Assembly (NCBI GenBank): GCA_036435485.1
Contig: CM071597.1
Coordinates: 171,102,147-171,166,146, forward strand
Direction of reading: 5' to 3'
DNA: 64,000 bases
DNA from: Saposhnikovia divaricata
Taxonomy: Eukaryota; Streptophyta; Magnoliopsida; Apiales; Apiaceae
The notes below the pieces were generated by a model that searched no databases, was not told the DNA's origin, and saw nothing but the letters and a program-made list of their open reading frames with translations. Numbering within the stretch: the first letter of the stretch is position 1; the number at the start of each line of letters is the position of its first letter. The translations under genes and the position numbers were made by a program. Positions 46,341 through 57,069 of the stretch are shown here, one piece after another.

Positions 46341-47633
46341 TGTTATTTCCCAGTTATGCACCACGAGATTGTAGAAGGGGGGTTGAATACAGTCTTGACT
46401 AAATTCTTTCGTAATGGTGAGGTCTAAACAGATCGTTGTAAGAACACAAAGAAAACAAGATAAACAAATTATCTAAGACACATACAACACAAGATATAAA
46501 ATATCTCAGGTGGGTTAGCTTGTTTGCTTGATCCACCTGATGGTTGTATTTGAAGATAATTCTCTGCGTAAGAATACACAGCTGTTGGTTACAATGTTTT
46601 AGTGTTTACAAGAAAACATAATGCTATCAGCTTTATGCTCAGTGTTTTCTTCTCACTTAAAGCTATGCTGCTCATACAGCTTATTTAAACTATATGAAGA
46701 CAAGTAAACTACGTGAAATGTAATAATACATTTCTGGTATAACTTGTTACACACATATGTTCGAAGTGGTAGCCATTTCTGGAATTATCTTGAAAGTCTT
46801 CTCTCCTTGATTTGGATAATCCCAGCACGTTTCAAGTCAGTGTATGTTTCTTTCTTCATAGGGTACTAAGTTCTTGAAATGACTTAGCTTCCAAGCCCAT
46901 GTGATGCTTTATGCAAAAGATCTTTTTGCTTTGTATCTTTGTCTCAGAAAGTAGCTTTAATAAAAAAGATAGTCTTTTTGAAAGTCAATAAGCTTTTCTG
47001 CTTATTGAGCTGCGCTTGAACTTCCCAGATATAACGGCTGATCCTTATGCATTCATCAAGATATTCTTTGAATCTTTCAGTAGGAGTGTAATCATGTTGG
47101 AGGTTACTTCCACTCTTATTGTTGCCCTTGAAGTCGGATAAACAGTGACTGATTTCACCTTTCATTTGGAAGAGTTTGAGCCTTCAAATATTTACAATTT
47201 GACTCCCTACTCGTAACATCCTCTGTGTAACTGGCCACTGTCTATAAGTCACGGGTTGCAAAGTAATTCTGGGTTTAATCTTCATTCGATATGTTTCTTT
47301 AGAGAATTCTGGCATTATTAGGAAACCAGGTTGAATTCTCGAAAAAATGGGACTTGACTTCTCGAATGTTGACTTCTCGATTAGTTCCTTTATGTGAGTT
47401 CTCGAAGGTTGAATGTTAACTTTTAGTTCCTTTACTGATATCTGAATTTAGCATCTCCGGGCTTGTTACAGAAATAATTCCTAACTGCATGCAGAGTTCC
47501 ATTCTCAAGATATTGCTACAATTGATCTGCATTTCAGTTAGCTTCCTGATTTGTTTGTCAGCTTCGATTCCTTGATTCATTTTCTGCCTTGTGGTATTTG
47601 TTATCATCATCTATAGACATGTATGTCTTAACA
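46341..47633 (-). repeat. Solo LTR of a copia (SIRE-like) element inside the CACTA element
   Basis: 1293 bases starting TGTTATTTCCCAG and ending GTCTTAACA on plus, flanked by perfect AAAAT duplications (46336-46340, 47634-47638). It shares GTAGAAGGGGGGTTGAATAC with the SIRE LTR above, so it is a relative. No internal sequence remains, which points to recombination between two LTRs. Confidence 0.9.
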
Positions 47634-47760
47634 AAAATTATGGACAAAAAGTTAAAATCACAAAATTATAAATAAAAAAGAGTAAATTTATTTGGTTTGG
47701 GATTATAATATTCAACTTGTAGTATGACTGGTACTTCTAATTAGTGATTCGTTCCGGATT

Positions 47761-48300
47761 GTTATTTCAATTTTTTAAAAATATTTCTTGATGATTCAAT
47801 CATATGGATGTCAAGATTTGTATATTTTTGTGATATTCCAAAAAATTTAGAAAAAAATAAATTTATTATTTATGAGATTTTAATTGTCAATTAGTAATTT
47901 GACAAGTACTTATATTGAATTTATTTTTTAGTAGTAAAAGTGTTGCTTCCTATAACGGGGCACGTCCCAGATTCACTGAAAAAAAATTTTAAATGATTTC
48001 TTCGACAATCCAACCATATGGATGTTGATAAACACTCATTTTAGTGTTGGGAAAAAAATAATAAAAAAATAAAAAGGTCAGATTGTACGAGATTTTAAGA
48101 AAAACGTAGTAAAAGTGCTACTCCCTATAATGGGGCACGATCCATATTCACTGAATAATTTTTTTGAATGATTTCTTCGACGATCGAACCGTACGAAAGT
48201 TAATAAACACTCAATTTAGTGTTGGGAAAAAATAATCAAAAAATAAAAGGTCAGGTTGTTCGAGATTTTACAAAAAATGTAGTAAAAAACATACTTTCCA
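47761..48300. repeat. Diverged 174-bp repeat units in the CACTA element
   Basis: TTGCTTCCTATAACGGGGCA at about 47943 and CCCTATAATGGGGCACG at 48124 (175 apart), each followed by TTCGAC(A/G)ATC(C/G)AACC and AAAAAGGTC(A/G)G. These are the same units as at 12770-14300, more diverged, about 2.5 copies. Confidence 0.88.
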
Positions 48301-48620
48301 AAAATGTTTGTGAGCTCAGCTATCCAACAATGGTTGTATCTTAAAAAACCGTTGTTAACCTAACGAATGGGCAATGTTTTCTTTTCCAGGAACCATTGTG
48401 TTCCTCATTTTCTAACAACGGATTTAAATGGTTGTGTTGTTGTTTTTGGTTATTACACAACGCTTTGTTAAACAGTGACTGTTATCATAGGAGAATCACA
48501 CAACATATTCGGTACCGTTGTCTGATATAGGTAAGGAGACGGCATCTCAATAGATAACAGGAAAATAGGGGCTTACACAACGGGCAGAAATGCTTGTCTG
48601 AATATGTTTTTCTTGTAGTG

Positions 48621-48654
48621 CTTTAAGAGATCTTGCCTTGCTCCTCTTGGCCAT
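48621..48654 (-). pseudogene. Antisense gene (aORF) of the Tat element, start
   Basis: ATG at 48654 (minus) opens MAKRSKARSLK and is cut by the CACTA element. Through the CTT duplication it continues in frame to GMTRLRHAS at 44530. The basic start could act as a nuclear localisation signal. Confidence 0.75.
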
Positions 48655-48798
48655 TGCTTCGGCCAGGGAGACTAGGGGGCAGGTGTTCAACTGCTGTCCG
48701 ACATGCTGGAAGCTTGGAAGCTTGAGAGCTAGAGAGCTTAAGAACTTGGAAGAAATTTGAGAAGTGAAGAAGTGAAATGAAATGAAGACTACTCCTCC

Positions 48799-48810
48799 TC
48801 TTTTATAGAA
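48799..48810 (-). promoter_or_regulatory. TATA box of the antisense gene
   Basis: TTCTATAAAAGAGG on minus, about 145 bases before the ATG at 48654. The spacing suits a plant promoter with a leader of roughly 110 bases. Confidence 0.6.
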
Positions 48811-49185
48811 AAGGCATGACCTGCTACACCAGGTTGAAACACAGCCCGGTTCGCGTTTACAGGTCATCTATCGTTTATGAACAAAAGAAGGACGAAAACT
48901 ATTTGTTATTGATGGAAAGAATCGTTATAACTCGTATGATTCTGGAAAATAAATAAGGGATTTGAATGAATATACGGCATCAAGCTGCATTAAAGCACTT
49001 AGCTGATCTTTAAAAGCTAATTACGCTTAAAGAAGCTAAATCAAGAGCGTAGTGTTAAAAGAGACTAAGGACGCTAATCAAAACGTTAATCATACTTTAA
49101 CCAATGGATGTTTGTTTGTCAACATACAAACGTTGACATAGGGTGTTGAATAAAATTCAAACATCCCAAGGAAGCTTCAGGACCA
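48811..49185. other. Tat region between antisense promoter and tandem repeats
   Basis: AT-rich, with recurring AGCTAAT/AAGCTAA and ACGCTAATC/ACGTTAATC bits at 49000-49095. No gene. Confidence 0.5.
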
Positions 49186-49445
49186 CTCGCCAGCCAACCA
49201 ATTGCCCGGGAAGGCCCCCGACCGACCAGTCGCCAGCCGACCACATGCCAGCCGACCAGCCGCCCGGGAAGGCCACAACCGACCAGCTGTCAGCCGAGTG
49301 GCTGCCTAGGGAGCCCTCAGCCGAGCAGCTGCCAGCCAAGTGGCTGCCTAGGGAGCCCTCAGCCGAGCAGTTGCCAGCCTAGTGGCTGCCCAGGGAGCCC
49401 TCAGTTGAGCAGTTGTCGGCCGAGCAGTTGCCTAGGGAGCAGATT
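49186..49445. repeat. 42-bp tandem repeat in the Tat 3' region
   Basis: AGTGGCTGCC(T/C)AGGGAGCCC recurs at 49299, 49341 and 49383 (42 apart). Looser units of GCCAGCCGACCA(C/G) lie before. As 42 is a multiple of three, the array keeps a plus frame open (EWLPREPSAEQLPA). I regard this as a by-product, not a gene. Confidence 0.85.
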
Positions 49446-49499
49446 GACTTGGCAGCTTTCCGACGTCCTTGTCATCCTTCCAACGTCGCTCTTGATGTT

Positions 49500-49895
49500 T
49501 GAAAGGTGACTGACTTCGGTCCGTTTATCGTCGTTTAGTGCTGTTTAATGGCATTCAACATTGTTTAACATCGTTTAAATGTCGTGTAAGGCTGTTTAGC
49601 ACCGTGTAGTGTTGTTTAGCACCATTTAGTGCGGTTTAATACCGTTCAATGTCGTTTAACATCGTTTAAACGTCGTTTAAGGCTGTTTACCACCGTGTAG
49701 TGTCGTTTAGCACCGTTTAGTGTTGTTTGATACCGTTCAACATCTTTTAACATCGTTTAAACGTCGTTTAAGGCTGTTTAGCACCGTGTAGTATCGTTTA
49801 GCACCGTTTAGTGTTGTTTAATGCCGTTCAACGTCGTTTAACATCGTTTAAACGTCGTTTAAGGCTAATTAGTGCCATTTAGCATCGTTTAAATA
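49500..49895. repeat. 91-bp tandem repeat in the Tat 3' region
   Basis: AAGGCTGTTTA(G/C)CACC recurs at 49588, 49679 and 49770, with AAGGCTAATTAGTGCC at 49861: exactly 91 apart. Within each unit CGTTTA(G/A) recurs every 10-13 bases. Such arrays in the 3' untranslated part of Tat elements are known seeds of satellites. Confidence 0.93.
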
Positions 49896-50029
49896 TCTTC
49901 GTAAATGCGTTGGTCGCTCCACGCTTTACATCAAGACGATATTCGTGAAACACTAGTGTACGAAGATAAACCCCGAGTCTCGAAAAAGGCAGTTATAACT
50001 TCAACGAAACCTGATCAGTTTTCCTAGAA

Positions 50030-50043
50030 GTTGGGGGGCAAAT
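50030..50043 (+). other. Polypurine tract of the Tat element
   Basis: AGTTGGGGGGCAAA directly before TGATGTGGGA. Confidence 0.8.
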
Positions 50044-50572
50044 GATGTGGGATAATAGTAAGCCCTAAAGACACAATTAATGTTGCATTAATTAGACCTA
50101 GCTTGGTACAAATACGAGTCCCATTAATGAGGCCCAAAACCCTAATTCAATATTAAATTCTTAATTAATATTGATGGTAATTAACATCTTGCAAATAAGA
50201 GTCAAACAAGGATACAATTTCTTTATGACTGGCCTCCAAGGCACCAAATTCAACATGGTAACAGAGTCCTACAAGGCAGGAGTCTAGAACCTTCCTCAAG
50301 GTGGTGACTTGCCCACCAAGTCATCTAACCCTACTCTAAATCTAAGGCTTCTCAGCCTATATAAGGGCATGACCCCTCATTCTCAGAACTACGTTTTTGG
50401 CTTGATTCTCAACTTCGAGATACGTAGGCATTCTGTGAGGACCGATTAGTCTCGAACGCAGAAATAACCATTAAAGCACGAAGCTCACGAACCCTAGTCG
50501 CAATTTACAAACTCTAGTTTTTATTCCATAACAACTATCTTAATAAACGGTCATGTGTTGCCTTCCACAAAA
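50044..50572 (+). repeat. 3' LTR of the Tat element
   Basis: Starts TGATGTGGGATAATAG after the polypurine tract. TATA box CCTATATAAGG at 50356-50366. The right end is not certain: CCTTCCACA at about 50564-50572 and CCATAACA near 50530 are both possible CA ends. The 5' LTR is outside the window. Confidence 0.65.
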
Positions 50573-52395
50573 TATTAATTTTTTAAAATTCTTTCAATTT
50601 TTCCCATCTAATTATTTTAAATAATAACTAATTGTTGAAATTGATAGACAACTTATAAATCTATACTATACTACTCCATCTGTCTCATCCATTTGTTTAC
50701 ATTTTAAAAAGATTGTCTGATACGTATTTTAAGGTATATATAAAATATAGTTCCTTAATTTATATTTATAATTTATGATTTTGAATAAAAATTGAATGTT
50801 TAAATTTTTATTCAAAAATTTTTTTAAAAATAATTTATAAAACTATATTTTATATGCAATTCAAAATGCGTGCAAACCACTCACACAAACAAGTCTGAGG
50901 GAATATATAAATAAAATATATCTATTAATTTATTCATGTATATCTATACGTGTCATGTTCTCATTGAACTCCTTACATCATCTTTCATTAACTCTTTTAT
51001 TAATTTAATTGATTTCTCTCTAATTAAGTGCAACTCACTAATTCTCACTCCTTCCAATTTCTAATTTAATGTTCTTATTCTCATTTTTCATCCTTTTTCA
51101 ATCTTATTTTATTTTTATCAATATTTATTATTAATTTATTTTATACTCTTATATTTAATAACTTGTTATGATCAAGATTTTTTAAAATTATTTTGACATA
51201 CTATTATCAATAATTTATATCCAAACTTTATTAATATATGAAATTAATGCATTTAATTAAGTTTTTAATATAATACACCAATAATATTATTAAAATTTAA
51301 AATTTATAAAATTTATATTATATATGAAAATTATCAATATACTATTCTAGTATCATATGATATACTATTACCAAAATTAATGTACTAATTAAGATGCGGG
51401 GAAAAACAAGCTGCTATTAGTTAGATCAGATATTAATCAATGCATGCATGACTGATGAGTAAAGCCTGCAACTGAACGTATACATTGATACAAACTTGAA
51501 ACAAGATCGTAACTGGGTACTGTAGTGCTCATTTCAATGCAAACAACCATAAGAGCATTTCCAAGAGATTTCTATATTTATTTTTAAAAATAATATAAAT
51601 AAATGATTGTTAACAAATTATTATATTGGTTGGTTTATGTATTAAATTCCAATAATATTCTTCACATTAGCTCTTTATTTATAATTTATTCATAAATCAA
51701 CTTCACTATGACCAAAATTTGTGCAAAAATTGATGGACATAACTATTTTATTATTAAAATATAAGATAAGAGCTACTAGTGTCTCTTAAAAATTAAAAAT
51801 GAAAAGAGAGAAGAGACTATTAATATTTCTTTGAAACAATATTTTTATTCTCTCGTACTCATTTTTTAAGTTAAGAAATAGAATAAAAAATCTCTGGAAA
51901 TGATGTTATAGATTTGGAGTATACACATGTCCAATATCAGTTACCTTTTAAGATCTTCCATCACCACCTAAGATTCATTGCATTACATTGATTGTGACCT
52001 ATCTATACTTGCCATCATCAACTGCATAATTTGAATTCGCTCCTTTTTCTCTCCTTTTTATATACCCATTTACAAAGGAGTAATACATTAGAACATTTTC
52101 AAGAGACTTCAATATTTACTCTTAAAAATAATATAAATAAATGGTTTTTAACAAGTTATTACATTGGTTTATGTGATTATTAAAAATGAGGAGGAGAGAA
52201 GAAACTCTTAATATTTTTAAGAGTCACTAAGAATCTCTTAGAGTAATATTTTCATTCTCTCCCCATTTTTTAGTTAAGAACTCAAATAGAGAATCTCTTG
52301 ATCTTGATCAAGATGCTCTTAAGCGTGACGTTTTACACTTGCTCTTGAACAACAATTTTATAACTTCCCTGATGCTAATTTGATCTTCAAATAAA
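50573..52395. other. AT-rich flanking DNA with a possible Stowaway-like MITE
   Basis: At about 50674-50906 CTCCATCTGTCTCATCCATT and, reversed at the right end, TTCCCTCAGACTTGTTTG resemble Stowaway termini flanked by TA. Two related blocks at 51555-51680/51830-51900 and 52085-52320 share ATTTCCAAGAGA/ATTTTCAAGAGA, AATAATATAAATAAATG and similar strings, so a second repeated element is present. No gene. Confidence 0.45.
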
Positions 52396-52397
52396 AG

Positions 52398-52524
52398 TTT
52401 GACTAATACTCCTCCGTCCTTTTTTTGTATGATCAAATTTGGTCAAATTGATTAAGGTCAAAATTTGTTTAATTTGATCAATGAAATTCAAGACAAAATA
52501 AGTGAGACAATAGAGTAGTTAGGG
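52398..52524. mobile_element. Stowaway-like MITE
   Basis: TA-CTCCTCCGTCC at the left and GTGAGACAATAGAG-TA at the right form the usual Stowaway ends with TA duplication. About 125 bases, AT-rich, no coding capacity. Confidence 0.6.
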
Positions 52525-52923
52525 TGTAAGTTAAACTGGATACCACATATTTATAATATTATAAGTATATAGATTGTTTATTTAATTAAATTTGAATGTT
52601 ATTAAGCAGTGTTTGCGGTGATTAATCAGCTGTTTTGTGTGACTCTTCGAACGGATTTTAGCAAAATAGGGAAAAAATTCGTTTTTTGTAAAAAAATGAT
52701 CAATAAACGAATAATTCGGTCAATAAACGGTAAATTCGGTCAAAAATGGGTCAAGTTCGATCAAAATTTTAAAATAATACATTAAATTTAAATTTTATGA
52801 AATATTCATTTATAGTTTACATATATTAAAAATAATTTTATATGAAAAATAATATTAAATTGATTTTGAGTGGTGGTCCCAAAACTAGAAGGATTGTTAA
52901 TTACGTATGAGTCTCCTCCTCTA

Positions 52924-53928
52924 GAAAAAAGGCCATCTTTATCACAATTTTAAGGTAAAATGCCTTAAATATCATAAGTTAAAAAATGGTCATTTTTATC
53001 ACGAATAAACGCAAGGGCGTGTAGCGTTTATGATTTTATGGCAATAACGCAACTTCTTGTTGCGTTTACTTTTTTTTTATTTTTAAACTAACGCATGTTA
53101 AAAGAACTTTTGTGGTTTTACTTTCTGTGGCCCCGCAGGGGTCAACATTGTACACGTAATATTACGTTGTGTTACTTATTTTTATTCAATTTTTTATTTT
53201 AAATTTTGAAACTAAAAAAATATAATTTTAATTATATTTTGGGGTTCAACGATTAACTTTTGGGTTCAATGTTTCCATTTTGGGTTTTAGAAATATTCGG
53301 AACGACGAATAAACCGTATACGAACTTAGGGTTTAGGGTTGTAAACCTAAACCCTAACCTATTCTGATTTTTAAACGCTAATTAAACGCGTTAGCGTTTA
53401 AAAATCTGGCCGCCGGATTCAATTTTTTAATTAAAATTTTTAAATTTAAAAAATAAAATTTTAATTAAATTTAGGGGTTCAACAATTAACTTTTGGGGTT
53501 CAACATTTCCATTTTGGATTTAGAACATATTTACAAAATTTTAATTAAATTTAGAGGTTTAATATATGAAACCCATTTACAAAAAAAAACAAAAAGTAAC
53601 GCATTACTATGATGCGTTAGTTAGAAACGTAGATTAGCTTGGCGTTATTTAGGAGAGGGGGAGGTCCACTCTAGGTGGCGTTGCCACCTTCCCAAGAACA
53701 TGTGTATTGCCTTAAACGTAATATAATACAGCGTTGATGTTGATAACGAAATGTAACATTGCGTTTATAGCTTTCCAAAAAAAAAAAAATTCAGCAATGG
53801 GACACGCCCTTGCGTTTCTTATAAATGTGACTTAATGTTACGTTTATTTGTGATACAAAGGGCCATCTTCCTAAGTTTTGATATTTTGGACATTTTTAGT
53901 TCAAATTGTGATAAAGAGGGCTAACACC
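52924..53928. mobile_element. MULE-like non-autonomous element with 9-bp duplication
   Basis: CCTCCTCTA stands at 52915-52923 and 53929-53937. Inside, GGCCATCTTTATCACAATTT at the left and, reversed, CCCTCTTTATCACAATTTG at the right begin inverted ends. Similarity continues for over 100 bases, including AATAAACGCAAGGGCGTG and its relatives. Internal blocks TTAATTA(A/T)ATTT...GGGGTTCAAC repeat at about 53225 and 53462. No transposase. Confidence 0.88.
53325..53361. repeat. Telomere-like inverted repeat inside the MULE-like element
   Basis: CTTAGGGTTTAGGGTT, a short centre GTA, then AACCTAAACCCTAACC: two plant telomere-type TTTAGGG units facing two CCCTAAA units, near the middle of the element. 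Confidence 0.85.
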
Positions 53929-53937
53929 CCTCCTCTA

Positions 53938-56757
53938 TCAGACAGGTGCATCAAAAATTATTCTGCTGAACTTGGATTTGAAAATAAGCGTTGGAGGGAT
54001 GAATGAAAAAGTGGCTACTATCACCTTCCCCGACCTATACCACTACAAACCCCTTTCATTCTTTTTTTATTCTAATTTATTCTTTATTGTCCATTTTTTT
54101 TTCATCTTTTGAATTTCATCACACAATAAACTATTATGTTCATAATTTAATACCTTAGTTCAATTGGTCTCTGCATTGTAAGAAATTGTCCAAGAAAAAC
54201 AAGCTAGTTATTTATATAATTTGAGACAAACACAATTATTTAATAATATTTAACATCATGATTAAATATTTAAATCGGCTATTCATGTGGTTCTGAATCG
54301 GTTAACCAATTCTTTGGTTAAGACCAGTTTCTTCCCACGCTTCTGCAAGGTGGTAGGTAGGGTATTTTTTTTTTTCCTGGTGCTATTGGAGTACAAATAG
54401 TGAAAGATACTTTTTATTCAATAATTTTTGCACCATATATGAATTAGAATGTTTGCCCGCTACGCATGGACGAATAGTTTGATTTTTTTTAATACATAAT
54501 TATAAATAAATTATAATTTAATTCAAAATTAAATACTCCTATTGCTAATTAATTTTTTTGTTATGCTTTTAGTTAGTTATATTGTTGAGTGTTGTTTTTT
54601 GTCATAATCCCTCCAAATTAAACATTTGTTCTGGTTTGAAGTTGGACCATTTCAAAAAATGACCAATGTTGAATTTTTTTTTATAAATATATGGTCCGAA
54701 AAATGAGATAAATTATTAATTTCTTTATAAACATATAAATATATTTTGGGAAATATATATAAATATATGGTTCCAAAAATATGATAAATTAATAATTTAT
54801 ATATAAATATATAAATATATATTTTAAAAAGAGATCTTTTTACGGGCTTTGGAAAATTTTTTTGAATAACTTTTTTTAATAATTTATTTTATGAAAACTT
54901 ATTCTCCCTTCGTCCCACTTATTTTGTCACCAATCACAAATTCACCTTTCAATCAAATAAATATTTAACATTATAATTATTTAAAACAACTCTTGGAATT
55001 GCCTTTGACAATACCTCGATTTAAAATAAATGAAAATAATATTTAACATTATAAATCAACAATTTATAATTATTTATACATTATAATTGGTCACATCACA
55101 TAATGCCATTAGAAATATAGGGAAAATGTTTTCATAATATTAATACAAAATATATCATACATGTCTTTTTATTTAACTACTTCTTTTCAGTTCCCATTCA
55201 GAGTACACATATCGAAAATGTAATTATATTCATAATTATTATATTATAATTCTTTGTTGTGAAAATGAAAAAGGGTAGTTGATTTTCAAAAAGTTTGTAA
55301 CAAAATCTATCCATAAAATTGCATCTTCTTGCAGTTTATTCTAAGATTTTTTTGTTTGATTTGAATAGGCCTAAAGTAAAGTTTGTATACATATTTTAAT
55401 TAAGAATAATTTAACATTTCTTTTTTTTTTTTTACTCTTTTTTATATTTATAAATTTATTTTCTTAAAACTCAGAAAAAATCAAATAGAAGTAGTTTTAA
55501 AAACCCTTATAAGGATAAGTTTTTTTATAATAAATTTAATCCAAATAGCTAACCCTATGAAGAATTTTGACATTAAAATAAATATATTTAATAAAACTGT
55601 ATCTATCCGGATAATGCAAATTAATTAGAAATCAAAATTTTTGTACTTAACTATTTGTTTCTTTTATGTGATTTTTATATTATTATTTTAAAGATAATTT
55701 GGATGATAAATCATAGATAATTTATCCAGCTTTAATAGTGGAGTTGTGGAGGATATAAAATATATTTGAGCATAAATTATGATGCAAATATTAATAATTA
55801 TATTTCTCTACCAAATGTCACTAATATTAGGTCCTTATACATGGAAGACATATAGCTTCAACATATTTAACAAACTAAAAGCAACTCTGATCCTAAACCA
55901 TATATAGGAATTAGTGAACTCTAATCCTGAAACCACCACTTCAAAAGTAAAAATCTTTTTACTTGTCAGCTTGTGGAATCCATCATCTTCTGCTCAAACC
56001 CGGCAATGCCAACCATCCTCTTCCAGGCTCATGAGATTAGTATTTGTGATCTGTGGAATTCTCTAACTATTTCAGGAACTAAACATGCAAAGTTAGTGAA
56101 TGAACTAACTAAAGATCATCACATCATATTAAAAGGATAACATTTAATAATATATATATATATACACGACAGTACAGACACTCAATTGCCTAACTGTCTA
56201 ATTTTGATAATATTCGTATGTTAACAACTTAGTGTTACCATTTTCTGATTGCATACAGTTAACTGGTTAAATACGGAATGGTACAATAGTACATACATTA
56301 CACATTTACAGGCTACAGCTTGACTGTCGTGCGTTCCTCGAACAATAAAAGGCACAATTAATAGCTCTGTACAAATTATCAACCCAATGCCATAGCTATT
56401 CTATTGTCTTTGTTTCACATTGACTTCCAATATTTCCATGAAGTCTCCACAAAAACAGAAAAGAATTCCAAATCCAAAATTACTCCACAACTCAATTCAT
56501 GTTACAAAATACAACCCGATTAATTTAGAGTCCAACGACAAAGAGATGTCAGCATGTAGATAAAGCATGTAGATAGGAGAAGGATGTAGTGCACCTATGT
56601 TTACCCATCTAATATGACTGTCAAAATGTTTCTTTTGTCATTCATTATTCCAGAAGGTACCATGAAACAAACTTACGATGACATTGGATAAGATGCATCT
56701 CTGAGCATGATAAAATAAATAATTCCAAAATGTAACAGAAGAGTAGAGGACAAATAC
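53938..56757. other. AT-rich DNA, no gene; isolated Stowaway-like end
   Basis: CTCCCTTCGTCCCACTTATT at about 54904-54923 is a good Stowaway terminus, but no partner end is seen nearby. A (TA)n run lies at 56149-56163. No convincing ORF. Confidence 0.5.
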
Positions 56758-57069
56758 CAGTATAAGTCCAATTATATTTGTTGGTTGCTCATAGAAGACT
56801 GGCACTCTGCTATGCCCTTTCTCTAAAATCAAATTTACCAATTCCCTATGAGGTGGCATAACAAAAACAAAGTTAATCTCAAACCAGAAGTAAAATTTAC
56901 ACGCGAAACAGTATCCACACGAAGGTAGAGAAAAAATGTGTTACCTATCAAGCCTGACATTAATATCATTTGCAAATGTGTAAGAATTAAGATATAGGAG
57001 TCATGGCATCGCTTGCTGTTTTCTTACTTAGTTCAAGCGCTCCAGCTATGATTGTCGTTTCTTCGCCAA
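56758..57069 (-). pseudogene. Two exons of a DUF21/CBS-domain (CNNM-like) gene, broken
   Basis: On minus exon A (57069-56945) reads TTIIAGALELSKKTASDAMT, PI, then after a stop and shift FANDINVRLD. It ends AG|GTAAC. Exon B (56845-56758) starts after CCTCATAG and reads RELVNLILEKGHSRVPVFYE, QPTNIIGLIL, ending at a GTATTTG donor. Order and junction (split Arg codon) match plant DUF21-CBS membrane proteins, related to metal transporters of the CNNM family. The DUF21 membrane part and the rest of the CBS pair are not found nearby, so this is probably a relic of a host gene or a captured piece. Confidence 0.78.

Larger units (their letters stand above)
44531..48620. mobile_element. Non-autonomous CACTA (En/Spm) element
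   Basis: The left end is CACTACAAGAAAAATAGCTT and the right end GTTTTTCTTGTAGTG. The inverted match continues to TTCAGACAA on both sides. The flanks are CTT (44528-44530 and 48621-48623), the 3-bp duplication of the superfamily. Subterminal repeats with ACAACGGTT/AACCGTTGT are dense at 44570-44850 and 48300-48600. No transposase is found. It contains a solo LTR and diverged units of the 174-bp repeat. Confidence 0.95.
1..50572 (+). mobile_element. Tat/Retand-type Ty3/gypsy element, partial, host of the nested insertions
   Basis: Only the 3' part of this element is in the window. In order it shows the integrase C-terminus (1-341 and 8013-8122), a spacer, an antisense gene (8527-10018, 43881-44530, 48624-48654), a tandem-repeat-rich 3' region (48655-50029), a polypurine tract (50030-50043) and a 3' LTR starting at 50044. 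Antisense ORFs between pol and the 3' LTR, and hypervariable tandem repeats in the 3' untranslated region, are known traits of the Tat lineage. The LTR end near 50572 is a guess, because its 5' partner lies outside the window. The Athila-like, fragment-carrying and CACTA insertions account for about 46 kb of the span. Confidence 0.8.

Noticed and set aside
49143..49382. Repeat-rich ORF with EWLPREPSAEQLPA
   Set aside because: It is produced by a 42-bp tandem repeat whose length is a multiple of three. No conserved context.
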